A stretch of DNA of 64,000 nucleotides from Batkoa obscura. Its lineage: Eukaryota > Entomophthoromycota > Entomophthoromycetes > Entomophthorales > Batkoaceae. Where the stretch lies: NCBI GenBank assembly GCA_030770535.1, contig JASVEC010000001.1, forward strand, positions 2,232,001 to 2,296,000. The letters run 5' to 3'. The notes under the pieces were generated by a model, which was not told the origin of the DNA, ran no database searches, and saw only the letters and a list, made by a program, of their open reading frames with translations. This document shows positions 1-11,774 of this stretch, piece after piece. Numbering within the stretch: position 1 is the first letter of the stretch; every line of letters begins with the position of its first letter. The position numbers and the translations under genes were made by a program.

Positions 1-431
<431 letters not shown>

Positions 432-1818
432 GATATAAATTTATCTCAAGAAAAAGAGAGAGTAGTCTAAATTCTAATTTTTGATTAAACTATGACTACT
501 TTTTGGATTGTCTTATTTTATAATTTCCTATTTTTCGATTAGATCATAAATTCTTTGAAAAATTGCTAAGAATTGAGTTTTGGGGAAATTCAAATTCTTG
601 AAGTAGCAAATTAACTCACCTTTTTTCTAGAATCGCTCGACAATAATTTGCTTACAGTAGCTTGGGCTAAGTGGCTTTAATTTTAGATAGATTTTGCTTT
701 AAAATAAAACCAATAAGAGTAAGAAATTTATTCTAATTAATGAGAAGGATTCGCTAATGAGCATCATTTTTCTCGGATTTCAAAATATCCTTAAAAGTAG
801 TCACTTCTAGAATTTTCTAATAGAATCTGATATGATTAAGTTTTGGTTAATTGATTATTACAAGCTATACTACTACTATTTATTAGCAACATCAGTACAG
901 AAAAGGACACAAAATGAATACATTATAAAAGTATATAGAAATAGTAGTGATATACGATATAGAAAATTTAGATCAAAAATGTATTAAAATCATAACACTT
1001 AGTTATTTAGTTAAGGACTTTTTAGATGCTTTTGCTACATGATATTTTATTGGAAAGTATTGGCTGAGAAAGGAAGTCGTGGTGCGCAGTCTTATTCTAT
1101 TTTTAAAAGGAAAATATTTACAAAAGCTAAAATCAACTTATTTGAAAGCAAAATTTAAGAGGAGTCAACTTCCGATTAAATTTATCCCTATGGGCTAAGT
1201 CAACTATACTTGACCTACTATCAGGTTTGATAATGCTAAAGGTTGAAGAAATTGGTATATCCCAATAAATATATGGCTGTGTGTGACACTATTATATTTA
1301 TATCTATATTTATCTTTTAATCCATTATTCTTTTTTAGCTTAGTATTTAATTGAAGCAGAGTATGTTAACTAGACTCTTTTAAATAGATTATCCAAAGTA
1401 TATTTTAAGCTAAAAATCCTGCCCAAAAATTATATTTATTTAAGCAAAGACAATAAAATGACTTTAATTACATCTTTTAACTTTAATAGTTGATAAACAA
1501 GTAAAGTATTGTTATATCATGGTTATTGCTTGCTTAAGGGGTTTAATATTATATCTATCAAAGAAGTAAACTCACTGTTAGTTTTAAGGGATAAAAAGTT
1601 TAAATTAATTTGATTAAAAAGTTGGCATATTCCTTTATTAGCTAATAATTTGGTAGAAAAAAATCAAAATTTAAAAATCAATTCAAAAATTTAAAATAAT
1701 CAATTCAAAAATTTAAAAATAATCAATTCTAATGATTTGAGTTTATTTAGTTAATATTAAATATTTTAAGAATCCATTTGTACGTTTTTATAGGAAAAAT
1801 ACATAGTTTATACAAGAA
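432..1818. other. Intergenic, divergent promoter region of Hsp70 and polo kinase
   Basis: AT-rich DNA between two divergent genes. Apart from the HSE-like sites I see no gene, tRNA or transposon. A short tandem duplication of AATCAATTCAAAAATTTAAA type lies at about 1670-1725. Confidence 0.6.
595..817 (-). promoter_or_regulatory. Heat-shock-element-like sites upstream of mitochondrial Hsp70
   Basis: Three matches to the HSF half-site pair TTCnnGAA lie 164-386 bases before the Hsp70 start codon: TTCttGAA at 595-602, TTCtaGAA at 625-632, and the three-unit TTCtaGAAttTTC at 805-817. The last is a textbook alternating HSE. Heat-shock factor binding is known for fungal Hsp70 promoters; that these sites work is inferred from position and pattern. 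Confidence 0.5.
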
Positions 1819-4110
1819 ATGCTAAAAATCAAAAAAGAGCACTGGCCTAGGGTGCCTAAAATCCTCAAAGATGAAGTTCAAGGTCAAACATATAAAAGAG
1901 AAGAAAAGATAGGAGAGGTAATTAACACGTTATTAAAACTCAATCCTTTTAAAATGTTAAAAAGGGGGGATTCAGCAAATGCTATCGGGTGACTAATATT
2001 CAGAATAAGAGACAGTTTTGTTGCAAAGTCACCCTCAAGCAAAACCTTGATACAGGGCCAAGGAAAGCGCAGGTAAACAGGGTTTTAGAAATAAATTTAA
2101 TATTAATTAATGTTTCTAGCTAAGACAAGAAATAAAAGCTATGGCTCGTTTGAATCATCCAAATATTGCTAAATATGAAGGCTGTTTTCATGATTCTACT
2201 TTTATTTACATTTTAATTGAATTGTGCGAGAATGGAGATCTAAATCAATTGATTAAAAGAAGGAACGGACTTACAGATTGTGAAGTAAGATATTTTGCTT
2301 TACAAATAAGGATTGCATTAGAGTATATGCATACATGTAATATTATACACCGAGATCTTAAACCAGGTAATGTATTGATTACAAAAGATATGAAAGTCAA
2401 AATTTCGGATTTTGGTTTAGCAGCAATTTGTAGCGATAGAAAAGAACTTAGGAAAACATTTTGTGGTACACCAAATTATGCTGCCCCAGAGATGTTTACT
2501 ACAACTTCTCACCATAATAATAGTGTAGATTTTTGGTCCTTTGGTGTTTTACTTTACACTATGAGATATAAAACACCGCCATTTAATGCAAAAACTGATG
2601 TAGGCATAGTTAGAAACCTTATCCGTGTCAAACTAAAATTTCCTGGCGAGCCTAGCGAGAGTCTTCAACTTAAAAACCTAATAGTTCGACTATTGACACC
2701 TCAACCACTCAATAGACCAGCTATAGATGATATCAAAGATCATGAGTTTTTTAAAGGATATACTCCCATGTACCTCCCACTTACAATATTAGAGCGCAAA
2801 CTTTCATTAAAACAAATTGCTGAGTGGGATGATTATATGAAAGAGATGGTACTTGAACGCTCCAATGGTAAAGAATTTGACGGATCGGATGTTGGAAAAG
2901 GAGACCATGCGCTAAACCATGTAGATAATAAAGAAAGGACAAATCAAGATAGAAACGATTCGCTTATTAATTTAATCAGAACAGAAAATAATTTATTAAA
3001 AAGGAAATATTCATCATCTGGTTCAATAGAATCGGAAAGGTATGGAGAAGCCAATAAAAAAGATTTATCCATGAGTAAAGATGATAAACCAATGCCTAAA
3101 ACTATAATCATGGAAAATAAGGAAAAAAGCTTTATTAGAAATATTAATGAGAATAATCAAACAATATTACAAAGGGATCTCTTATTGAAGGATGAAGAGA
3201 TAATCAAAAAGATCAAAAATGGAATATCAAGGATTACGGATGTATTTAAAACAGTTTTTGATTATGAAAATAAGGCAACTTATGGCAATAAAATTGATTT
3301 GGAAAAGTCACGTGCTGGAGATAAACTTTACTTAGAGCTTATGGATTTAAAGGAAGAAGAATTTAGGATACCAAACCATATAACTCATTATTATAGCTAT
3401 GGAAACCGGTTCGGTTTTGCACATAGCTTTGTAAATAACGTGAAAGCAGTGCAATACCCAGATCGTTCTACTTTGAACACCGCCAATTTTGAAGGGGTAA
3501 CTCAAACTCAATATTGTTATATATCAGATGGATTGGCCATCAACGAGGAAGATAGAAAGTTAATTGAGACTGAAATGCAAACTACTTTAAAGAAAAAAAG
3601 TGAAATATTAAAAAACTATATTGAAAAGTTTTCGGATGTAATTAAAGAAATTCCTGATGTAATCTATACTCAAAAATATGAATATGATTACAAAATTAAT
3701 GAATTGAAAGAGAATTTACATGTGATCAAGTCGTTCAAAACTTCACAGTATGTCGTGTTTGTGTTTTATAATGAAGACGTTCAGGTAATTTATACTTCTT
3801 AGAAACTAAAAACACGTTAAACTTTATATAGGTGGAGCTAAAAAATAAAAGTACATTTTATTTTTCTCAAAATAGTCAGCAAGTGACTTTAATACTAAAT
3901 AATAATACTGGCTATATCTACTCTACCGTTCAGTTAGTTAGACAATTGGTTGAATACAAATCATATATTGACAATAAGGATATAGAATTCAAAGAAAAGC
4001 TACACTATCCAATTTCTAGAAAAAAATTGCTAAAGGATTTTTGGTATTCTATACAACTGCTGGGACACTTAAATGTTAAAGTTAATCAAGATGAAAACTT
4101 AAAAGCATGA
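1819..4110 (+). CDS. Polo-like kinase (Plk1/Cdc5 type) with divergent polo boxes
   Basis: A serine/threonine kinase of the polo family, which controls mitotic entry, spindle and cytokinesis. Four exons (1819-1917, 1965-2072, 2120-3784, 3832-4110) give about 716 residues. The N-terminus has the family lead-in QTYKREEKIGEGGFSKCY with the glycine loop, the ATP lysine in CCKV, LIELCENGDL, catalytic HRDLKPGN, DFG and the T-loop CGTPNYAAPE. The domain ends with DHEFFKGYTPMYLPLT, like Plk1 just after the kinase domain. A charged linker (about residues 290-430) follows. Two C-terminal polo-box-like segments start at ITHYYSYGNRFGFAHSF and SQYVVFVFYNEDVQ. Polo box 1 lacks the usual W-V-D-Y-S tryptophan, and the His/Lys pincer of box 2 is not evident. 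The kinase call is firm and the polo-box call good. The start is supported by the polo-type lead-in upstream of intron 1. Confidence 0.88.
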
Positions 4111-4340
4111 AGTGACTACTACAGTATATTATCTTGTGAAATGGACTTTTATGTCGTATTTTTTGATATTAACTTTTTGGTTGCAGAGATTTGTTTTAAA
4201 GTTTTAAAATATAAATTGATTAGCACAAAGATTGTTTTTCATTTTTAAAAACAGTTTGATTATTTTTTATACATACTTTATTTATATAAAAATTAATGTG
4301 TCGGTTTCGATTTGCTCAAATATATTCAAATGTTATAATA

Positions 4341-4444
4341 TATGAAGATGTCTTTTTTGGCTTCATCACTTTTTCCATTTTTTAAGCGCTATTGAGTGGA
4401 AAAACTACTAGTAAAATTCTTAAACGAAAAGATAAATTCCCATG
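4341..4444 (-). mobile_element. TA-flanked MITE, copy 1 (Tc1/mariner-like, non-autonomous)
   Basis: One of at least ten copies here of an element of about 103 bp. In the orientation I call plus, it begins TGGGGATGTATTTTT, contains TTTCCACTCAAATAGTGCTT and GGAAAAAGTAATGAAGCC, and ends ACATCCCCA. The ends are inverted repeats of about 9-12 bases, and most copies are bounded by TA. A TA target duplication is typical of Tc1/mariner. The element has no coding capacity. This copy is reversed, its left end is degraded (TGAAGATG) and its right flank is TG. Confidence 0.75.
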
Positions 4445-4649
4445 TTCTGTTACAATTTAAGCATTTAGTATTTAAAAAAATTAAAATATTGCAAGCTTAT
4501 TTTTAATTTCCAAAAATTAAAAAATGGTAATAATCATTTAGTTAATATTAATATATTATAAAAGCCATTTATAATAATACCATGCTAAAGTCAATAAATA
4601 ATAATAATATACCAACTTAGGTTTATCTTAAATGGTATCTTTTAGACCA

Positions 4650-4965
4650 ACTGTTGCTCTTAGAGTATCCCTAAACATAGAGTAAAAAATGCTAAAATTG
4701 TACTTTTTGGCGTTGCTATTTTAAACTACTAACTTTTATTTTAAAACATTCCCAGTAGTAAATAATTTGAAATAAGATTTCTGTTAAAAATTTCATCAAA
4801 AAGTATAAACTTTGTAAAGTGTTTAAAATTTCCTTCGAAAAAAATGTAATTTTAGCAACTCAGAATAAGTTGATCATTAGGGCTAAAAACCTTCAAGTTT
4901 TATGCCATTTTAGCTTTTTACTGCTTACGGATTTTATGATTAGGGATGCCTTTACTATTTAGCTT
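4650..4965. repeat. Imperfect inverted repeat, possible decayed transposon
   Basis: The left arm around 4662-4700 (TATCCCTAAACATAGAGTAAAAA... then TGCTAAAATTG) resembles the reverse complement of the right arm around 4905-4955 (GCATCCCTAATCATAAAAT..., GCAGTAAAAAGCTAAAATGG). The arms are about 200 bases apart. This could be a second, older MITE family. The match is gapped and judged by eye. Confidence 0.35.
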
Positions 4966-6006
4966 TTGTTTTTGTCATGTTTTTCAAGGCCACATAATGA
5001 ATAATAAAATCACAAAACGATACCAAAGGCATCGGTTGATAAACTATGCAACATTTTGTTTTAGTTAATGATTGATCCTTGTGGTAGTCAAAAAAAACAT
5101 CCCTCTATGTTAAATTATGATCATTATGAAAACTATTTTAGAATGGTTGAAATCATTAATGTAAATGGACATAAAATGCTGAAGATGAAGCAATATCATC
5201 GTTTAGTTTTGTAAAGTTTTTTTTTAAATGTCTCGGATTCTAAGTAAGTCATAGCTTTAATAAAGTTCACAACATTTTGATTTTTGGTTTATCCTTACCA
5301 TAAACTTTATCTTTTATTAATCAATTAATCCGTTAAATTTCTTGCTTCCTTTGATTGGTTTAAATTTTTCCGTATTATCTTAGTAGTTTAAACACTCTTA
5401 TTGTTCAGGCAGCAAATATTAATATTGATTTTATTCTTTTCTTACTGAACCTTCTTTTGCTCTTGTGAATACTACTGCTTATAGATACAGAGTCGATTAC
5501 CTTATAGAGAATACACAGTATTAAATAGCCATCTATATTTGTTGCTTAAATTAGATTTAAGAGTGGTGTTGGGAAAATCTTTTATTTTTTTTCTAAATTT
5601 AATAAATTTACTAGTGATGATTATATAAAGAAGCCATTAATCGCCTTATCAACGTTATAAAATCAATGGTGATATAAATAGATTTAAAAAACATAACCAA
5701 CTTTAATTTCAATAGACGATTGTAAGCTTTTACACTATAAGAACTAATAGAGAAAATCAAATCAAATCAAAATATTATTACTGATAAACGTATAAAATTT
5801 TATTATTTTACTTATTTTTAACTACTCACCAAGGGCCAAATAAATCAAAACTTTAAGTAACTCTTAACTATGGCAGTTACAATTTATTATTTTACTGGTT
5901 GAATTTTGATCAATACATTAGTTTTTATTATCCGATATTAAACAGACTATGAGAGATGGGCAATATTCCAACTGGTACTTATTGGCTTTGATAATTATCC
6001 GAAAAA

Positions 6007-9000
6007 TCAAAAATTTTTAGCATAAATTATATTCTCAAATCCAACATATGGTAAACCAAGAGAATGAATAAACCTCATTAGTTTTATTATTGGTCTATAA
6101 TAAGGGCAGTTTGTTACAAAATTATATAAGTATTCATTGATCTCATAAAAAAAGTCAAATATATAATAAAATATAGTATATTCAAAATCGCTCATATCAT
6201 TACTAAACACGTACAATAAGCACTTTTTAAGAAGTAAGCTAGTATATGATATGATAATTGGCAAAAATATAATAATTGATATAATAGATGATACTATTAC
6301 CGGTGATACAGCAAAATTAATTATCCTACTATAACTAAAGCTTTGCTTTAAAATTTCATTTTGCTTAATAGCTTGAATTGAGTCTTGTTTATCAGCTTGA
6401 ACTTTATCATTCCCATTAGTTTGAATTTTATTTTGGCTAATGGCTTGAACTCGATTTTCCTTATTAATCTGGATATCATTTAACTGATTAAGGTAAATTT
6501 GATTTTGTTCGTTAATTCGAACTACATCTTGATTAATTGTTTGAACTTTATTTTGTATAATGGCTTGGATTTTATTTAATTTAACAGGTTGATCAGCATT
6601 TTGTTCAATTTCTTCATTAGTTTGAATTCCATTTTGACTGATACTATAAATTTTATTGTACTCATCGGCTATAACCTCAGCCTGAGTTATAATTCGACTT
6701 TTATCCTTCTCACTAGTTCGAACTTCATTCTGCGTATTATCTTGAATTTCACTTCTACCATTACCTTGAGTTGCATCTTGATCATCCTGAATTATGCCTT
6801 CCTCGTTAACTCGGGTATCATTTGGACTGACAGCTTGAATTTCATGTCGCTCATTGATTTGGATATCATCTTCCCTGCATATTTGAGATTTGTCCTGGTC
6901 ATTTATCTGAGATTCACCCTGTTCATCATTTTGAGTCACATTTTGAGACCTATTTTGATTATAAAGTTGAAGATCACTTTGGGCAATAGCATGGACTATA
7001 TTTTGACCATATATGTCAATATTATTTTGGCTACCATTATAGATCCCGTTTTGTTCACTGTCTTGAATTTCGCCTTCCTTAATCATTTGAATTTCAATTT
7101 GCTCATTGGCTTGGAATTTGTTTTGCTTGCCATCCTGGTCTTCATTTTGCACACCATCTTGAGTATCATTTTGAATAATAGCTTGGGCTTTATCGTGTGC
7201 ATAAATTTGGACACTACTTTCCCTACTACTTTGAACTTCATCTTGGCTAGTAGTTTGGAGTTCATCCACATCAATAGCTCGGGTTCCATCATGTACATAA
7301 CCTTGCGTGTCCCTTGCTCTATCACCTTGAATTTTATATATACCAACGGTTTGGATGTCATTTGCTTTGTTGACGTGAGTACTATTTTCAATAATAACTT
7401 GACTTTCAACATGCGCATTATATTTCATATCACTTTCAGTCTCGTTTTGTTTTTTAGCATGAGTTATATCAATATCGATATTTGAGATATCCGTTTCCCT
7501 ACTAGTTTGGATTCTATTTTGACTATTATTTCCGATTTCGCTTTGTATGTTAGTATGGGCTTCATCCTTTTCATATTCCTGAATAATACCTTGATAAATA
7601 GTTTGAGTTTTATTCTGTAGACCTTGAGCTTCATTTTGAACATCAATATACATTTGATCGTAAGCTTGAGCGTTGCCTGGGCTAATAGTTTGAATATTAT
7701 CTTGTTTGCCAGGCTGGGCGACCTCTTGTTCATCAATGCAAAAGTCATCTTTATCATCCTGAATTTGATTTTGAGCATTAATTTGACTATCACTTTGAGT
7801 AATAGCTTGAATACCATCTCCCTCATATTCCTGAATATCAACTTGTTCATTAACCTGGGGCTCATCCTGTTCATATTTTTGTATTTCGCCTCTCTCATTT
7901 ATCAAATTGACGTTTTTTTTAATAGCTTGAGTTTCATTTTCTACACTGGCTCGAATATACTTTAAACTAGTAGCACGAATACTATCCTGTTCGTAAATGT
8001 AAGCTCCATTATGTTGATCAATTTGAATCTCATCTTGAATAATAGCTTGATTTTCATTTTTCCCATTGACTTGAATGTCATATAGATCAACATCTTGGAT
8101 TGTATTCTGTTCAAACATTTGAATATTGTCTTGAATAATAAATTCATTTCCATTCATGTTGTTGGCTTGAGTGGTAACTAAATTCATAACTGGAATCACA
8201 TCCTTTTTGCTTATTTGAATCTCGCCTTGAATAACGGATTGGGTCCCATTTTGTTCGTTACCTTGAATCTTACTTTGTTCATTATCATAGGTTTCATCTT
8301 TTTTGTTATCATGAACTTCATATTGTTTATCTTCGAGATCATGATTCACATTTAAAAGACTGTTAGTGTTGAACGATTCTGATGTCATTAGCGAAAATGA
8401 AGTAAGTATCTCTGATGACGAACATTCAAGATTATATAATTGCTTCTTTTTTCCTCTAAACGATATAGATTCATCTTCCATTTCATCATCAATTGAGCTA
8501 TTATCACTATCAGACAGGTTAATACCATCGGAGCTCTCATTACTACTGAACAAATCATTGTTAGTTGTGCCAGTGCTATTATCAAATATATTGTTATTAT
8601 TATTTAAACTATCATCATTTGCAAACAACTCACAGCTATTTCCTTCAACATCATTGTCTATATAAGCATTGGTTATATTTATATCTCCAGCACTTTCCAG
8701 AATATTGGTTTCATCGATTAATGAGCTTTCAAATTCTAAGCTTGGTTTTATTGTATCAGTATTAGATTCACTATATAAAAAAGAAACCGATTCAATAGTT
8801 GGAGTAAGATCTCCATCATTTTTAAATATATTTATGTGATCATTATTAATTTCTGGTAGAAGAAGTAATGAGTTTTGTGTTGGAGTAGCATCTGGATCTA
8901 TAAAGTTAGTTTCACTATCTTCAACCATATCGTTAAGTGTGGATGTAAAATCTGATAAATTTTGACTTGAAGTAACGTTGAAATCAACGAGAATTTTAGT

Positions 9001-10338
9001 TTCAATATTTCTAGCCACGTCTTTGATATGTGTTAAGAATTCTTGAATTTCCTCTTCAGATGTACCTATTTCATTAATTTCTTCATAATTTATTCCATTC
9101 GAACTATTATCCCATTGATCCAAAACATCACAGTCATTAGATGCTTCAATGTGTTCTCTTTGTTTTTCTTCTTGGTTCTCTTCATACTCTTTCTTATCCC
9201 TATTCATAGAAAAATTCACAGTATTATCAATTTCGTCTTTTTCATTTGGATAAACCGCAGGTTCAAGGATTAAGTTGTTAAAGTTATTTTCTATATACTC
9301 TCGAGAGTTGCTTTCAATGTCATTTTCTAGTTCTGTCTTAGCTGCAGCTTTTTCCATAACTTGTTCCATTATTTCTCTAAAACTTTCATCCAATTCTTGG
9401 TTCATTTTATAACGATCAGCATCTAATCCTTGGTATAGTTTAGAATGTTTATCATTATACTCTACATTTCCTTCACCATCAACTGATTTAATTTTGATTT
9501 CCGATATCAAATGGCTCCTTGTCGAAATCGGTGATGAGAATAGTGAATTATCATTTGAAAATGAACGGACAGTAAATTCAGCAGAAAATGGAAGAGCTTC
9601 TCCATTTTGAAGCGCGTCATTCAATTTATTATATTTAGATTGCATAATTTGAATATGCTCATTTTTTAAATCATACTCTTTCATAAGCTTTAGCTTGTTG
9701 TTATGCTCAATAGTTCCTTCTAAGATTTCTCTTTCTATTATTGGAATAGCCTTAGAAAGCTCATTCCTTATTTCAGTAAACTCAAAACATAAATTTAATA
9801 AACATAAATAAGCTAATAATAAAACTTACATGTTTAATATTATGCCTTTGTTCATCAAAATACTCAACCAAATCAATAGTCGTTTCATTTTTCATTTTAA
9901 TATCTTCCTTTAATTTACTATTTTCATCTAAATGAATATTTTAACTCAATTATTTTATATAAGTATAGCTTTTTTACTAATGAAGATAGTCGTTTCTTCT
10001 CTTAAATGTACTAATTCTTTTTCATTTATCCTTAATATTTCCTCTATCTCTTTGTTCTGCTTTCTTAACATCTGTAAATCTGACTCTTGCTTTTGAACTT
10101 TTGGTTCTAGTATCCCTATTTTGTTCTTTCCTATTTCATTCCAACTGCTGTACTCTTCAGAGCTTTTAGGCTTCGCTTTTAAGAAAAGCTTTAAATTTTC
10201 TCTTTCAAAATTCTAAAAATTAGATTCATAAGTATTAAGGTAAATATAAAATACCACACTATCTATTTTTTCATTAATGCTCTCTAGCTCATTTACATCT
10301 CGCTTATTATTTGACCCAGTCGACGATTGTTGATTCAT
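6007..10338 (-). CDS. Large octapeptide-repeat protein with coiled coil and C-terminal membrane segment
   Basis: I do not recognise this gene. Four exons (10255-10338, 9978-10212, 9830-9927, 6007-9780; introns 42-50 bases with good GT-AG sites) give about 1396 residues. Residues 1-330 are charged and coiled-coil-like (for example DLQMLRKQNKEIEEILRINE). Residues 330-640 are acidic and rich in Ser, Asn and Asp. Residues about 641-1283 are roughly 80 units of an 8-residue repeat, consensus [I/V]-Q-x-x-x-Q-[N/D]-x, clearest near the end (IQAISQNK, IQTNGNDK, VQADKQDS, IQAIKQNE). A strongly hydrophobic segment follows at about 1297-1322 (FAVSPVIVSSIISIIIFLPI), then a tail of about 70 residues rich in Tyr and Phe. 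I infer a tail-anchored or type II-like membrane protein with a long repeat rod. There is no enzyme motif. The start is the only ATG joining the upstream coiled-coil exons in frame. Confidence 0.8.
6350..8275 (-). repeat. 24-bp coding minisatellite (octapeptide repeat)
   Basis: This is the DNA array behind the octapeptide repeat: about 80 degenerate 24-base units in frame with the gene. On the plus strand the units read roughly TTGAAT.TCATTTTG..TAAT.. or close variants. Units containing QAI recur every three to five units, which hints at a higher-order period. The 24-base period keeps other frames free of stops over long stretches on both strands, so overlapping open frames here are shadows. 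Confidence 0.8.
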
Positions 10339-11774
10339 ATTTTTAATGCGATTCACTACTCCGCTTTTTTATATTGTAAAAATGTTATTTATTATTTTGA
10401 TTTATAAAATGATTTGTTTTTATGACGTTCGATTTTTTTAAATAGATAATCCATAATTGTTATTAGTTTTTGCTACAATAGCGCAATGGCTGGAAAAATG
10501 ATCTGATCTTTATACTCTTTATATTTCTGCTATAACTCACAAATAAGTAGAGAAATAAAATAAAACAACATCGTTTCCACTTTAACTGCACATACGCTTG
10601 TACTTTTTCCTTCCTACATAAATGAAACACTTATGGGGTTATACTCTTTTAAAACTAAGAAATATAAAACGAAAACCATATTTTTAAAATTAAAATAGTC
10701 TAATGATTGTTCATTATTAATTTTTTGTTTTATTTTAACTATATTCTAGGCATAGTACTTCACATATATTTATAATATATTTCAATAATATTTGTTAGCA
10801 ATTTTTGAATAGGAAGATAGTAGTTGTAATAATTTTATAACTTGCTTTCAATTTTATACCCAAACATTTTTATTTTTTATTTTACAAATTTGAGGGAATA
10901 AAGCGATGTATTATTTACACTATGAGCTATTAATGATTATTTGAATAGTCTTTAAAATCATTTAATTTAAACACAAAAGTTAACGCTAGTAAATAAAAAC
11001 TTTATCTTAGGTTAAATAATTTAAGTTTATTTGCAACAATTTGAGCTTGGTTGATTTAAAAATATTAGTTAGACCAATTTTTTAAAATGTTAAAGATTTC
11101 AAAAAAATTCAAAGTTGCTATTACCGAAATCGCATTACTTATAAAAAGTACTTATAATATTATAAATTATTATAAAATGGATTAAAACGACCAAAAATTT
11201 AAAAAACAGCTTTGTAATGTCTAAATATTTACTTTATTCTAGTAACATATTTATATATGTATCACGAATTTATAGGCCATTTATTATTATAAATAATCTT
11301 GTCATATATAAACTGGCTCATTATTTAATATAAAAACAGTTAATCCCCGGGTAAATTATTGCTTTTGCAAAAGATCGCATAAAATTTAAATTAGTACATG
11401 TGATGTAATTAGAGATTTATTTTTAAAGATTTAGGACCTTATTTTATGTAAAATTTTTAAATTTAGTTCATAATTAATTTAGGTTCTTCAAATAGCTTAA
11501 ACATAAGATAAAGCTCCAGAACCAATGAATTGCAGAAATAAGTTAGTTACTAAAAAACGGGCAGTGATATTACCAAATTAAGCAAATGGGGTAAGAATTA
11601 GGTTGCTACCAAATTAGCCTCTGTTATTTATCATCCAAATATGGCTAACCCCTTAATAAAATCTAATCAATAAATTGTTGAAAATCAAAAAACTATTATT
11701 AATAATAGAACTTAGGGTAACACCATTTTATTTAATAATCAGTTCTTTTTATCTTTCATTTCTTTTTATTTAAC
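10339..11774. other. Intergenic, divergent promoters
   Basis: About 1.4 kb of AT-rich DNA between the repeat protein and IML2-like genes. I see no gene, RNA or MITE. Confidence 0.6.

Larger units (their letters stand above)
4111..6006. other. Intergenic, about 1.9 kb, with one MITE and one decayed inverted repeat
   Basis: No gene is supported. The stretch contains a MITE copy (4341-4444) and an imperfect inverted repeat (about 4650-4965). The remainder is AT-rich with no recognisable signal. Confidence 0.6.

Noticed and set aside
6589-7485. Plus-strand open frame of about 298 codons inside the octapeptide-repeat gene
   Set aside because: It is antisense to the 24-base repeat array. Its Ile/Leu/Asn-rich sequence has the same period, so it is a shadow of the repeat.
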